Shown here: in pieces, positions 10,285 through 18,209 of the stretch
How the letters are laid out: each line of letters begins with the position of its first letter
Position numbering within the stretch: position 1 is the first letter of the stretch
NCBI GenBank assembly: GCA_963772515.1
Contig: CAVYXC010000002.1
Span: 1,132,900-1,196,899, forward strand
Direction of reading: 5' to 3'
Length of the DNA: 64,000 bases
Source of the DNA: JAFAHD01 sp963772515
Lineage (GTDB): Bacteria > Vulcanimicrobiota > Vulcanimicrobiia > Eremiobacterales > Eremiobacteraceae
Translations under genes and position numbers: made by a program
The notes under the pieces: model-generated
What the model saw: the letters and a program-made list of their open reading frames with translations, nothing else
Databases searched by the model: none
Told to the model about the DNA's origin: nothing

Positions 10285-11396
10285 GCGCTCAACCTCTTGC
10301 CGGCGAACGCCAGCAGGCCGTAACGCAGGGCACGCTCGAGCAACGCTTGTTCATTTGCCGGCGCCGCTTCGATGCGCCGTTTCATCTCCTTGACGAACTC
10401 GGCGCGCACCGTGTAGCCTTCGTTCGCGACGTCGTCGGGGTCGACGGCGGCAGACGCGTCCTCCACGGTCAGACCCGGATACTGGGTTTGGAGCTCGCGC
10501 TGCAGATCGGCGGCGTCGAGGTCGAGCGTCGCAGGCGCATTGCCGACCAGACGCACTCGGCAAAAGACCTCGCCCGGACGATCCACGCGCGCCTGCGCGA
10601 GTGCGGCGACCGCGGTCGCCACTGCGGCTCGATCGCCGAGATCCGAGATATCGCAATCCTCGGCGACGTAACGCGTGCGGTTGACCTCGATGAAGCGTTG
10701 GTTCACGCGGCCGTTCTCGATCGTGACCAACGCGGCGGTGTGGCGTCCGTCTTGCGCGGCGCTGTGCGGCTCCAGCGACCCCGGGTAGGCGTAGTGCTGC
10801 CCTTGCAGCATCCCGTGGAAATGGCCGACCATCGCATGCACCGCTCGAGCGCTCACGATGTCGGCGTCGACGAAGGGGGCGATGCACTCCTTGCCGGGTG
10901 GCAAACGCTCGCGATCCGACCCGTGGAAGAGCAAGAGGTGCGTTCCCGGCCCCTCGCACGCGAAGCCTTCGACGATGGGAGCGCGGTCCAGGCCGAACTC
11001 GTGCGCCGCGCCCCACAACGTTAGTCCGGGCGCGAGTTCCACCGGCGCGAAACGCCGCGTGGCGAACACGGTGACGTTCGGGGGCACCGCCATCTGGCGA
11101 TACAGCGACGTGCGGTCGTTGGGATCGTGATTGCCAGGGCTTATGAAGACGCGCGCCGGCGCAAGCGCTCCCAAGACGCGCGCCAAGTAGGCACCGCGAT
11201 CGGGCGTCGCTCGGCCGTCTTCATACAGGTCGCCGGCGATGCACAGCGCGTCCGCCTTATGCTCGCGCACCAGCGCGAGAGCGCGTTCGAACGCCGACTC
11301 TAACTGCCTGCGCCGCGCGTCGCCCGCGGATGGATCGAGACCGGCAAACGCCATGTCGAGATGGACGTCGGCGATGTGGATGATGCGATAGGGCAA
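10281..11396 (-). CDS. yhaO: YhaO/SbcD-like metallophosphoesterase nuclease (371 aa)
   Basis: TTG start at 11396. Calcineurin-type phosphoesterase motifs occur in order: IADVHLD (D-x-H), AGDLYEDG (GDxx), SPGNHDPND (GNHD), LLLFHGSD and VGHFHGM (GHxH). These coordinate the di-manganese centre of Mre11/SbcD nucleases. A capping domain and a basic C-terminal tail follow. With the adjacent overlapping ATPase gene it should form a Mre11-Rad50-like complex that trims blocked DNA ends or hairpins. The TTG start is chosen because the phosphoesterase motif starts only seven residues later. Confidence 0.88.
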   Translation of the reverse strand: MPYRIIHIADVHLDMAFAGLDPSAGDARRRQLESAFERALALVREHKADALCIAGDLYEDGRATPDRGAYLARVLGALAPARVFISPGNHDPNDRTSLYRQMAVPPNVTVFATRRFAPVELAPGLTLWGAAHEFGLDRAPIVEGFACEGPGTHLLLFHGSDRERLPPGKECIAPFVDADIVSARAVHAMVGHFHGMLQGQHYAYPGSLEPHSAAQDGRHTAALVTIENGRVNQRFIEVNRTRYVAEDCDISDLGDRAAVATAVAALAQARVDRPGEVFCRVRLVGNAPATLDLDAADLQRELQTQYPGLTVEDASAAVDPDDVANEGYTVRAEFVKEMKRRIEAAPANEQALLERALRYGLLAFAGKRLSA

Positions 11397-11460
11397 CGGG
11401 GCTTCGGCGCTTTCCTTTCACGTAAAGGGGCGCCTCGGACCAGGGCTAAACAGTGGCCCG

Positions 11461-12447
11461 GTGCCGATCGCGCTCCAAGTGCTCTGTGGGTTGGTGCTTC
11501 TCGTCCTCGCGAGCGACGCCTTTGCGAACGCGGTGGAATGGGTCGGGGCGCTCCTCGGGCTGACGCGCAGCGCAGTCGGCGCAGTGGTCGCAGCTATCGG
11601 CTCATCGCTGCCGGAGACGATGGTCGCCGTCATCGCGCTGTTGATTCTGGCCGATCCGGCGAGCGTCGCGGTCGGCGTCGGTGCGGTCATCGGCGCGCCG
11701 TTGCTGCTGGCGACCGTGGTCTTCAGTTTCATCGGCATCGGGGCTGTGATCTTTGGCCGCAAACGCGACATGGACCACGCGCCGGTCAAGCCCGCGATCG
11801 TGGGATTGGCGCTGTTCTCATGCACGTTTGCGCTCGTGATCGGCGCGTCCTTCGCGCCGACCTTCGCCGTACGCGCTACGGTTGCGGCAGTGGCGGTGAT
11901 CGCGTACATCGCGTATCTCGCATATCATCTGCGACTGCGAGCGATCGAAAGCGACGAGGCGCCGCCGCGTCTGCGCATCGCGCCGTGGATGGAACGCCCG
12001 CATCTCGGATTCGTGATCGTGCAGTTGCTACTGGCCACTGCGCTGACGGCGTTCACCGCGCGCTGGTTCGTGGGCTCCCTCACCTCGCTGTCCGCGGTGC
12101 TGCATGTATCGCCGCTCGTCATCTCGCTGCTGCTCAGCCCGATCGCCACCGAGCTGCCCGAAGCGGTCAACGCGCTGGTCTGGATGCAGCGCGATCTGGA
12201 CGACCTGGCATTGGGAAACGTGCTGGGCGCGATGATGTTCCAGGCCTCGATCGCGAGCGCGATCGCATTGCTCGCGTCGCCATGGCATCTGGATGCGAGC
12301 AGTTATCGCGCGGCCGCGGCGACGCTTGCGGCGGCGCTATTCGTGTTGACGTGGCTGCTCGTGCGCCGCAAGGTGGACGCGTTGCCGCTGGCGCTATGCG
12401 GCCTGTTCTACTGCGGGTATATCGCGCTGGAGGTCACGTCGCGCTAG
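11461..12447 (+). CDS. sodium/calcium exchanger family membrane protein (328 aa)
   Basis: GTG start. About ten hydrophobic segments in two inverted halves, each containing an alpha-repeat: GSSLPETMVAV in the first and SPIATELPEAVNALV in the second. The conserved glutamates in these repeats bind Ca2+ and Na+ in CaCA exchangers such as YrbG. Likely role: calcium (or other divalent cation) extrusion coupled to Na+ or H+. It stands alone, divergent from the nuclease pair and convergent with the CPBP gene. The length is normal for bacterial members. Confidence 0.85.
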   Translation: MPIALQVLCGLVLLVLASDAFANAVEWVGALLGLTRSAVGAVVAAIGSSLPETMVAVIALLILADPASVAVGVGAVIGAPLLLATVVFSFIGIGAVIFGRKRDMDHAPVKPAIVGLALFSCTFALVIGASFAPTFAVRATVAAVAVIAYIAYLAYHLRLRAIESDEAPPRLRIAPWMERPHLGFVIVQLLLATALTAFTARWFVGSLTSLSAVLHVSPLVISLLLSPIATELPEAVNALVWMQRDLDDLALGNVLGAMMFQASIASAIALLASPWHLDASSYRAAAATLAAALFVLTWLLVRRKVDALPLALCGLFYCGYIALEVTSR

Positions 12448-12451
12448 CGCT

Positions 12452-13282
12452 TCACGAGGGAAGTTGCGGGAAGAGCGCCTGGATGATCAGATCCAAGCCG
12501 TTGATCGTCGCGTGCGTGATGATGTTCGCCCAGATGTTCCCGGTGCGATAGAAGACGAAGGCCAAACCGACGCCCAGCGCGGCGAGCGGCACGAGATTCC
12601 ACAGGTCGCCATGCGCCAGTCCGAACGCGAGACCGCTCAACGTCGCGGCGAGCCAGAACGGCATGCGCTGCACCAGCGCGGTGAAGAAGATGCCGCGGAA
12701 AAAGGTCTCTTCCCATAGCGGCGCGAGCAAGGCGGCGGAGATCAAGTCCAAAATCAACGAGGCGATGCCGTGATGGTGGGCGAGGATCAGCGCGATCTGC
12801 TGCGGGTGGGGCCCGAACACAGCCTCTTGCGCGAGCTCCAGGAAGTACGAGATGACGAACAGCACTGATCCGGCGCAAAGCCCCCACACGACCGTCGCTC
12901 GAGTGACTGGTTTGCCGAAACCAAGATCTTCAAACGTCGCCCGCAGCGCGCCGCGCGCGAGCACCAAAGTGGCGGCGACCATGACGACGGTCGTCGGCAG
13001 TTGGATCCACAAGAATCCAGTCGCCGTGAGCACTCTGGCGAGCCCGGCTTGCGTGGTCACGAGTTCCATCAGCGGGGCGCTATCGCCGTGCGCGGCCGCG
13101 GCCATGATATCCGGGAACTTCGCGTAGAGCAGGCTGAACGTCGCCGCGGTCTGCACGCCTATGTAGAGGAAGGCCAGCACGACGAAGACCCACAGCACCG
13201 TCCAGCCGTTCCAGCGCTTATGAAAAGCCGGCCCGGGGCCGGCAGAGAGCGTTGCGATCGGTTGCGGGCTCGCGATGTCCAT
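12452..13282 (-). CDS. CPBP-family intramembrane glutamic metalloprotease (276 aa)
   Basis: ATG at 13282, chosen because an upstream in-frame extension would run into ksgA; the gene starts 10 nt after the ksgA stop. Multi-spanning membrane protein with the three CPBP (Rce1/Abi-like) motifs: EETFFRG (EExxxR), FGLAHGD (FxxxH) and NIITHATING (HxxxN type). These form the active site of CAAX-type or bacteriocin-maturation/immunity proteases. The substrate is unknown. Four nucleotides separate its 3' end from the convergent exchanger gene. Confidence 0.88.
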   Translation of the reverse strand: MDIASPQPIATLSAGPGPAFHKRWNGWTVLWVFVVLAFLYIGVQTAATFSLLYAKFPDIMAAAAHGDSAPLMELVTTQAGLARVLTATGFLWIQLPTTVVMVAATLVLARGALRATFEDLGFGKPVTRATVVWGLCAGSVLFVISYFLELAQEAVFGPHPQQIALILAHHHGIASLILDLISAALLAPLWEETFFRGIFFTALVQRMPFWLAATLSGLAFGLAHGDLWNLVPLAALGVGLAFVFYRTGNIWANIITHATINGLDLIIQALFPQLPS

Positions 13283-13292
13283 CACGGGTGCC

Positions 13293-14156
13293 TTACCGCG
13301 CTGGGACGCGAAAGCCCTGTGCGTGCAGCGCGTCGGCAAGGCGCACGAAATCGTCGTGCGCCAAACGCTCACCCCGGATTCCCAGCTTCAAGCCCGCCTC
13401 GGCGACGGCGCGCTCGACGTCCGCGCGTGCGAGCGCGTCGGTCTGGCTCGCGATACTGTTCGCAAGCGTCTTGCGCCGCTGAGCGAACGCCGCGCGCACG
13501 GTCCATAAGAAGAGTGCGCTATCTGTGACGCCGACGTCGGCGCTCGGTTTGGGCCGCAGTCGCACCACGGACGACGCGATCGTCGGCGGCGGGTAAAAAC
13601 CAGATGCTCCGGCGTCGAAAAGATGCTCGACTTCGCAGAAATGGTTCACGAAGACGGTGAGGCTGCCGTATTCGGGCGTTCCCGGCCGCGCGTTCATCCG
13701 CTTGGCATATTCGCGTTGGACCATGAGGACCGCGCAATCCCACGCCGGCGCCGCGGCGATGATGCGTTCCAGCAGCGGCGTCGTGATCGAATAGGGAAGA
13801 TTGCCGCAAAGGGCGCGCGGCCGCTCGTGCCGTGCGAGCGCAGCGCCAAGGTCAATCTCGAGCGCGTCGGCGCCCATGATATGGACGCGATCGGATGCGC
13901 CGGCGAAGCGCTCGCGCAGCACCTCGACCAACCCGCGGTCGATCTCGAGCACGTCGAGCTCGCGTGCCTGCGCTGCGAGCGCTGCGCTCAGCGTGCCGGT
14001 ACCGCCGCCGATCTCGAGGACGTAGGCGTCCTTGGGCAATGCCGCCGCGATGCGCTGTGCGAAGCGCTGGTCGACGAGGAAGTTCTGCCCGAAGCGTTTG
14101 CGCGGCCGTAAGCCGCGCGCTTCGAGAATGCGTTTCGGCGAGCTGTATTCATCCAC
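13293..14156 (-). CDS. ksgA: 16S rRNA dimethyladenosine transferase KsgA (RsmA), 287 aa
   Basis: Dimethylates the two adjacent adenines in the 3' terminal hairpin of 16S rRNA. N-terminal KRFGQNFLVDQ is the family hallmark; the SAM-binding loop is LEIGGGTGTLSAAL and the catalytic NLPY motif is GNLPYSITTPLL. The length is typical. It lies directly downstream of a 3D-domain protein gene, as in Firmicutes (yabE-rnmV-ksgA), though the M5 ribonuclease gene is missing here. Confidence 0.97.
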   Translation of the reverse strand: MDEYSSPKRILEARGLRPRKRFGQNFLVDQRFAQRIAAALPKDAYVLEIGGGTGTLSAALAAQARELDVLEIDRGLVEVLRERFAGASDRVHIMGADALEIDLGAALARHERPRALCGNLPYSITTPLLERIIAAAPAWDCAVLMVQREYAKRMNARPGTPEYGSLTVFVNHFCEVEHLFDAGASGFYPPPTIASSVVRLRPKPSADVGVTDSALFLWTVRAAFAQRRKTLANSIASQTDALARADVERAVAEAGLKLGIRGERLAHDDFVRLADALHAQGFRVPAR

Positions 14157-14193
14157 GTGCGTAGCCGTCGCGCGACTACAGCATCTGGCCGGC

Positions 14194-15045
14194 TTATTCC
14201 GCTAGGACGTAGACCTTGACCGGACGCCGCCCGAAGGTCAGCGCCGCGCTCACGGAGTCCATGCACAGGTCGATGCGATTGCCCACGATAGCTCCACCGG
14301 TGTCGGCGGCGATCGCCAAGCCGTACCCTGGCACGAAGACATGCGATCCAAGGCGGATGACGCTGGGGTCGACGGCCACCACGCCATAGGTCGCCTGGAT
14401 GCCAGTGGCGGTCCGGCCGGTAGGATTGGAGGTCGCGGTCCACGCGGTGTACGCGGTCGCTTCCATATCGTACACGCGCAGCAGTTTGCGATACTGTGTC
14501 GTCGCGGCCAACTGCTCCCAGGTCAGCGGTGCGCCTTGCAGCACGACACTGCGCGTGCCCTGGCGCAGCACTCTGGCGTGGGTGATCTGGCGGTGGACCA
14601 CAACGTCGTCCCACATGACGACACGCTCGGTCAGATCCTCGAGTGCCGGGCTTCCCGCACTGATAACCTTGCGCTGGCCTGGCTTGAGGCTTTGGGTCAG
14701 GTGCACCTCGGGGTCCAGCGCCAGCAGCCGGTGGTGCGTGCTGTACTCCGTGACGATATGGACGCTAGGGCGCATGACCTCGGTGGTGCCGTGGAGATCG
14801 TCGAATTTGGTCTGGTGGTAGAACTCGTCCGCGCTGGCGACGACCGACGGACTATCGGTTGCGCGCGCATCGTCGAGCGGCTGATCGGACAACGTGGTCG
14901 AAACGGAATACGACATGAGAACGGTCGGTGAACGATGCGGATCATTGTGCATGTGGCGGGCGACCGCGGCTGCCGATGTCGTCGTGGCGCACACGACGAT
15001 GAGCGTTGCGATCGCAGCGATGCGAAATTCAGGATGGCGCGTCAA
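14194..15045 (-). CDS. exported 3D-domain protein, YabE-like cell-wall enzyme (283 aa)
   Basis: N-terminal hydrophobic signal segment (about residues 7-30), then a G5-like region around residues 100-180. The C-terminal 3D domain runs from MEATAYTAWTATSNPTGRTA to DTGGAIVGNRIDLCMDS, with the aspartates that name the domain and match the MltA/EXLX catalytic fold. It probably cleaves or binds peptidoglycan. Location upstream of ksgA mirrors Bacillus yabE. A promoter and about 145 nt of structured leader precede it (separate entry). Confidence 0.82.
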   Translation of the reverse strand: MTRHPEFRIAAIATLIVVCATTTSAAAVARHMHNDPHRSPTVLMSYSVSTTLSDQPLDDARATDSPSVVASADEFYHQTKFDDLHGTTEVMRPSVHIVTEYSTHHRLLALDPEVHLTQSLKPGQRKVISAGSPALEDLTERVVMWDDVVVHRQITHARVLRQGTRSVVLQGAPLTWEQLAATTQYRKLLRVYDMEATAYTAWTATSNPTGRTATGIQATYGVVAVDPSVIRLGSHVFVPGYGLAIAADTGGAIVGNRIDLCMDSVSAALTFGRRPVKVYVLAE

Positions 15046-15221
15046 TAAACAGTCCCCATTGCTGGTGAGCCTCGAGAGGCGTGCGAAGTGATGTCGGCAG
15101 GGCCTTCAACCGGAGCGTTGCTTCTCGGTATCGTGAAGGCGAGATCGCCGCAAAGCGGCGAGAACGTGACGAATAACCGGACAACGCGAGGATTATATCA
15201 CGGCAAAATCCGATGGAACAA
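15046..15221 (-). promoter_or_regulatory. promoter and structured 5' leader of the 3D-domain gene; possible riboswitch
   Basis: On the minus strand, TTGTTC (15221-15216), an 18-nt spacer and TATAAT (15197-15192) form a good housekeeping promoter. The roughly 145-nt leader that follows contains a perfect hairpin CTCGCCGC-TTT-GCGGCGA and a GCCGACA...TTCGCA..GCC stretch. That stretch faintly recalls the conserved 3' part of the c-di-AMP (ydaO/yuaA) riboswitch, which often controls cell-wall hydrolase genes. I cannot fit the full consensus, so the class is open. Confidence 0.4.
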
Positions 15222-15326
15222 GGGATTCCCGCTACGCGGACCTATTGTACCGCTGAAGGATTCACAGTTCGGCCGAAGGAACGCGCAGCGCATCGTGGTT
15301 CCGAAAGACGAGAAGATGGTCCCGCT

Positions 15327-16529
15327 ATGAAGATCGGCGTTTTCACGGAAGTGTATCGTCCGATCATCAACGGCGTCGTGGCATCCGTCGAAAGTCTCAC
15401 TGAGGAGTTGCGCGCGCGCGGACACGAGGCGTACACATTTGCGCCGCGCATCCCCAACGGCGTGGAAGCGCTCGGTCGAGTGTTCTTCATGCCGTCGCTG
15501 CCGCTGCCCGCGCGAACCGAATACCGTTTGACGGTTCCGCTCGTCGCGCGCAGGAACAAAGCGCGCTTCTTGAGCCAGTGCGATATCATCCATGCGCATT
15601 CGTTGTTCGTCACCGGATGGATGGCGCAATACTACGCGCGCTATCGCTTTCGCGTGCCGCTCGTGTTCACGTATCACACGATGCTGGAGCGCTACGCGCA
15701 TTACTCGCCGCTCGGGCAACGCTTCACCGCCCAGCTCACTCGCGAGCTGACCCGCGCCTACGCGAACGCGGCCGATGCCGTGATCGCCCCGACCCAGGCC
15801 GTGGCTTCCAAGCTGCGGGATTTGGGGGTTGTGGCCCCCATCTGCGTGGTGCCCACGGGCATCGAGCTCGACCGGTTCCGCAATGCGGGAACGGCACAGG
15901 GCCAAGCGGCCCGGGCTCGATTCGGCATCCCCAGCGACGCGCCGCTGCTGCTCCTGGTCTCGCGCCTCGCCCAGGAGAAAAGCGTTGCCTTGGCCTTAGA
16001 AGCCCTGCGGTTGCTCCGCACGGACCTGCCGGGCGTCAGGCTGCTGCTAGTCGGAGCCGGCCCCCAGGCGGATGATCTCAAGACCCAAGCAGCGGCCGAA
16101 GGGTTGGGCGACGCGGCGATCTTCGCGGGTGCGGTTCCGCGCGACGAGCTGCCGGCGATCTACGCGGCCGCCGACCTTTTCGTCTTCCCGTCGACCTCTG
16201 AAACGCAGGGACTGGTGCTGGCTGAAGCGTTCGCCGCTGGGCTGCCCGTCGTGGCCGCCGCCAGCCCGCAAACGCGCGATGTGTTCGGCCCCAACCAGGC
16301 AGGCGAGCTGGTAGAAGACGGGCCGGGGATGGCCCAGGCAGTGCGGGCGCTGCTCGGCGATCGGGTCCGATACGGCGCAGCCTCGGCGCACGCGCGGACG
16401 GCCGCGGCCGCGTTCGACATCAAGGCCACCGCCGGCCGAGTGGTGGCTGTCTACGAGGCGGTGATGGCCAACCGGGCCGGAACGGCCGCCATGGGCGACT
16501 TCGAGGACCTTTTCGACCTCGTCGGCTAG
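15327..16529 (+). CDS. glycosyltransferase family 4, 1,2-diacylglycerol/mannosyl type (400 aa)
   Basis: ATG at 15327, where the canonical N-terminus MKIGVFTEVYRPIINGVVAS begins. This opening, with TYHTMLERYAHYSP at about residues 114-127, is typical of GT4 enzymes that glycosylate diacylglycerol or phosphatidylinositol (MgtA/PimB-like). The donor site motif is STSETQGLVLAEAFAAGLPVV. Likely a membrane-associated transferase making a glycolipid. The C-terminal tail GDFEDLFDLVG is short and acidic. Not clustered with other glycan genes. Confidence 0.85.
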   Translation: MKIGVFTEVYRPIINGVVASVESLTEELRARGHEAYTFAPRIPNGVEALGRVFFMPSLPLPARTEYRLTVPLVARRNKARFLSQCDIIHAHSLFVTGWMAQYYARYRFRVPLVFTYHTMLERYAHYSPLGQRFTAQLTRELTRAYANAADAVIAPTQAVASKLRDLGVVAPICVVPTGIELDRFRNAGTAQGQAARARFGIPSDAPLLLLVSRLAQEKSVALALEALRLLRTDLPGVRLLLVGAGPQADDLKTQAAAEGLGDAAIFAGAVPRDELPAIYAAADLFVFPSTSETQGLVLAEAFAAGLPVVAAASPQTRDVFGPNQAGELVEDGPGMAQAVRALLGDRVRYGAASAHARTAAAAFDIKATAGRVVAVYEAVMANRAGTAAMGDFEDLFDLVG

Positions 16530-16566
16530 GCACTAACGCGCTCTTGCGGGCGGCTCCCCCCAGGGG

Positions 16567-16595
16567 TTGCCTATCGAACACCTGTTCGATATAAT
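16567..16595 (+). promoter_or_regulatory. promoter with embedded LexA (SOS) box
   Basis: TTGCCT at 16567-16572 and a perfect TATAAT at 16590-16595 are separated by 17 nt. Inside the spacer lies CGAACACCTGTTCG (16575-16588), a perfect inverted repeat matching the CGAACN4GTTCG operator of Bacillus-type LexA/DinR. A repressor bound here would cover the promoter. The -10 ends only 6 nt before the ATG at 16602, so the transcript should be leaderless or nearly so. Whether this organism's LexA uses this motif is inferred. Confidence 0.75.
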
Positions 16596-16601
16596 GGAGC
16601 C

Positions 16602-17093
16602 ATGGTACTGGCCCCGACCCTCATCCCTGACGCCGGAGAACGCCGGCGGAAGGCCCCAGCCGGCGCGCGCGGCGACTGCCAGGCTCATATCGCTGTGATC
16701 CGTTGCGGAGCGGGTCGCGGCATAGCGGCCATCTCGCTGCTCGATCGCGCCGGCTCGGTGGGCGAGCATTTCATCCCGTTCTCCGTGCGCGAGCAGCCCT
16801 CGCAGCAAGGCCGAGACTACGCTTACGCCGGCGTCACCGCCGCGTTGGACCGCCTGCTCTCGCTGGGTGTGCGCCGCGTTCTGATCCACGTCGACGATCA
16901 GCTACTGATCTCTGAGCTCGAGCAACGCAGCCAACCGCATCGAGAGCTCACGCTGGCCTACATCGTGTTGGGCTGCAAACTCAATGAATTCGCAAACGCG
17001 CGATTGGTGCTGGTCAGACCCGAGCGGCTCGCGGCGCTACGCGCGAAAGCCGAAGGTCTCGCCGCTCCATTTGCACTGCTCCCGACGGGCTAG
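16602..17093 (+). CDS. small protein of unknown function, probable SOS gene, RNase H-like layout (163 aa)
   Basis: Not recognised as a known family. The region from about residue 25 has alternating strands and helices: AHIAVIRCGAGRGIAAISLL, then YAGVTAALDRLLSLGVRRVLIHVDDQLL, then a strand ARLVLVRPE. This ordering resembles a ribonuclease HI fold (AxxxAL helix followed by a DSQLL-like strand), with most acidic catalytic residues missing. Expression is probably LexA-controlled and leaderless (previous entry). A strong hairpin terminator follows, so it is a single-gene unit. A role in the damage response is inference from the operator. Confidence 0.55.
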   Translation: MVLAPTLIPDAGERRRKAPAGARGDCQAHIAVIRCGAGRGIAAISLLDRAGSVGEHFIPFSVREQPSQQGRDYAYAGVTAALDRLLSLGVRRVLIHVDDQLLISELEQRSQPHRELTLAYIVLGCKLNEFANARLVLVRPERLAALRAKAEGLAAPFALLPTG

Positions 17094-17122
17094 CGCGAAG
17101 TCAAAAGCCCGCGGTTCAAAAA

Positions 17123-17153
17123 GAAGAGGACGGCATCGCTGCCGTCCTCTTTG
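17123..17153 (+). terminator. intrinsic-type terminator hairpin
   Basis: An 11-bp perfect stem (AGAGGACGGCA / TGCCGTCCTCT) with a 4-nt loop, preceded by an A-rich stretch and followed by a short T run. It ends the SOS-box gene at 17093 and could also serve the convergent lipoprotein gene. Confidence 0.8.
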
Positions 17154-17172
17154 TCGCTGCGTGAGGTATCCG

Positions 17173-18128
17173 CTAGCCGGTGCAGCCGAATGGAGCGCCT
17201 ACCGACATATCGGCATTTCCGTTGGTGCCGACGATCGTCGGCGTCGGTGTGCCGATCGCAGGCGCGTTGACCGCGCCGGCCTCAACCCACGGGAAGTCTG
17301 TATCGATCACGAAGCACAGATAGACAGTACCGTGCGTGAGCGTTCCGGCCGGTAGTACCGCTGACGTACCCGGTGCCACGGCCTCAGCCATCGCGACCGT
17401 GCCCCCTTGAAAACCGGTCAAGACAACCGCGACCTGTTCGGTCACGTTTGGCGGGTGGCGCACCAAACGTGAACGTGCCACCACCGGTTACGCCGTTCGC
17501 GGCGTACGAGGCGGTGCCCGCCGCGAGCAGTCTGCTCGGGTTGTTCAGCGTCGCCGACGCAGCGTATGTCTGCGGCTGGCCGTTGATGACTACGGTGTCG
17601 GTCAGCGTATACTTGGTTCCATCTGGGCCCTTGGGAAACAGATCAAACCCGACCAAGTCCCAGAGAATACCAGTGCCCGAACCGGGCGCAGCCCATGCCG
17701 GCGGCGGCCGCTTCCAAGCCGTTGAAGCCCGGGTACTGGCCGTAGGAGTAGAGGCCCGCCGCGGCTCCGAACGCGCCAGGGTTGCCGACGTTGCAGTTCG
17801 CTCCCGTGGTAAAATTGCAAGGCCCTTCGCCCACTACCGGTGCGATGGCGCTTTGCCCCGAGCTGGTACCCGTCGCACCGCCGGTGCCGAATGCTGAATT
17901 TCCAAGCTGATTGCGCATCGTTCCGATGGCATCCAGGTAGACGCCGGGATTACCAAGTCCGCCTGATTGCGCGGACAGGAAGCCGACTGTGTCGTTGAGC
18001 GTTCCCACGGCAAGCTGAATCGTCGCTTTGGTCGTGAAAAGGACGTTTCCAGGATTCGTATTCGTGGTGCAGCCGTTTACGATACCGAGGCACAGCAGCC
18101 CGATCAGAGCCGCTTTGACCTTATGCAT
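17173..18128 (-). pseudogene. lipoprotein gene, reading frame broken twice
   Basis: Starts at ATG 18128 (AAAGGAA ribosome site 10 nt upstream) with a lipoprotein signal: MHKVKAALIGLLCLGIVNGC, lipobox ending in Cys20. The body is Gly/Ser/Thr-rich with GNPGVYLDAIGTMRNQLGN and, in the next frame, GFDLFPKGPDGTKYTL. In the third frame it ends NVTEQVAVVLTGFQG...GAPFGCTG at the TAG 17173. Two +1 changes, near 17675-17700 and 17450-17470, restore one continuous protein of about 317 aa. No family recognised. It lies just downstream of the TonB-dependent receptor in the same direction and may work with it. Either a recent pseudogene or sequence error. Confidence 0.55.
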
Positions 18129-18209
18129 TTTCAATGAATTCCTTTCAGTCATGATCTGTGAGGCGGGCGCACCGGGGGCGAAAGCCCCCGGTTTGATCGC
18201 TTACGCTCT

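Noticed and set aside
7741..10323. Long plus-strand frames opposite the YhaN gene
   Set aside because: They are antisense shadows caused by high GC; no domain is recognisable, while the minus strand has complete ATPase motifs.
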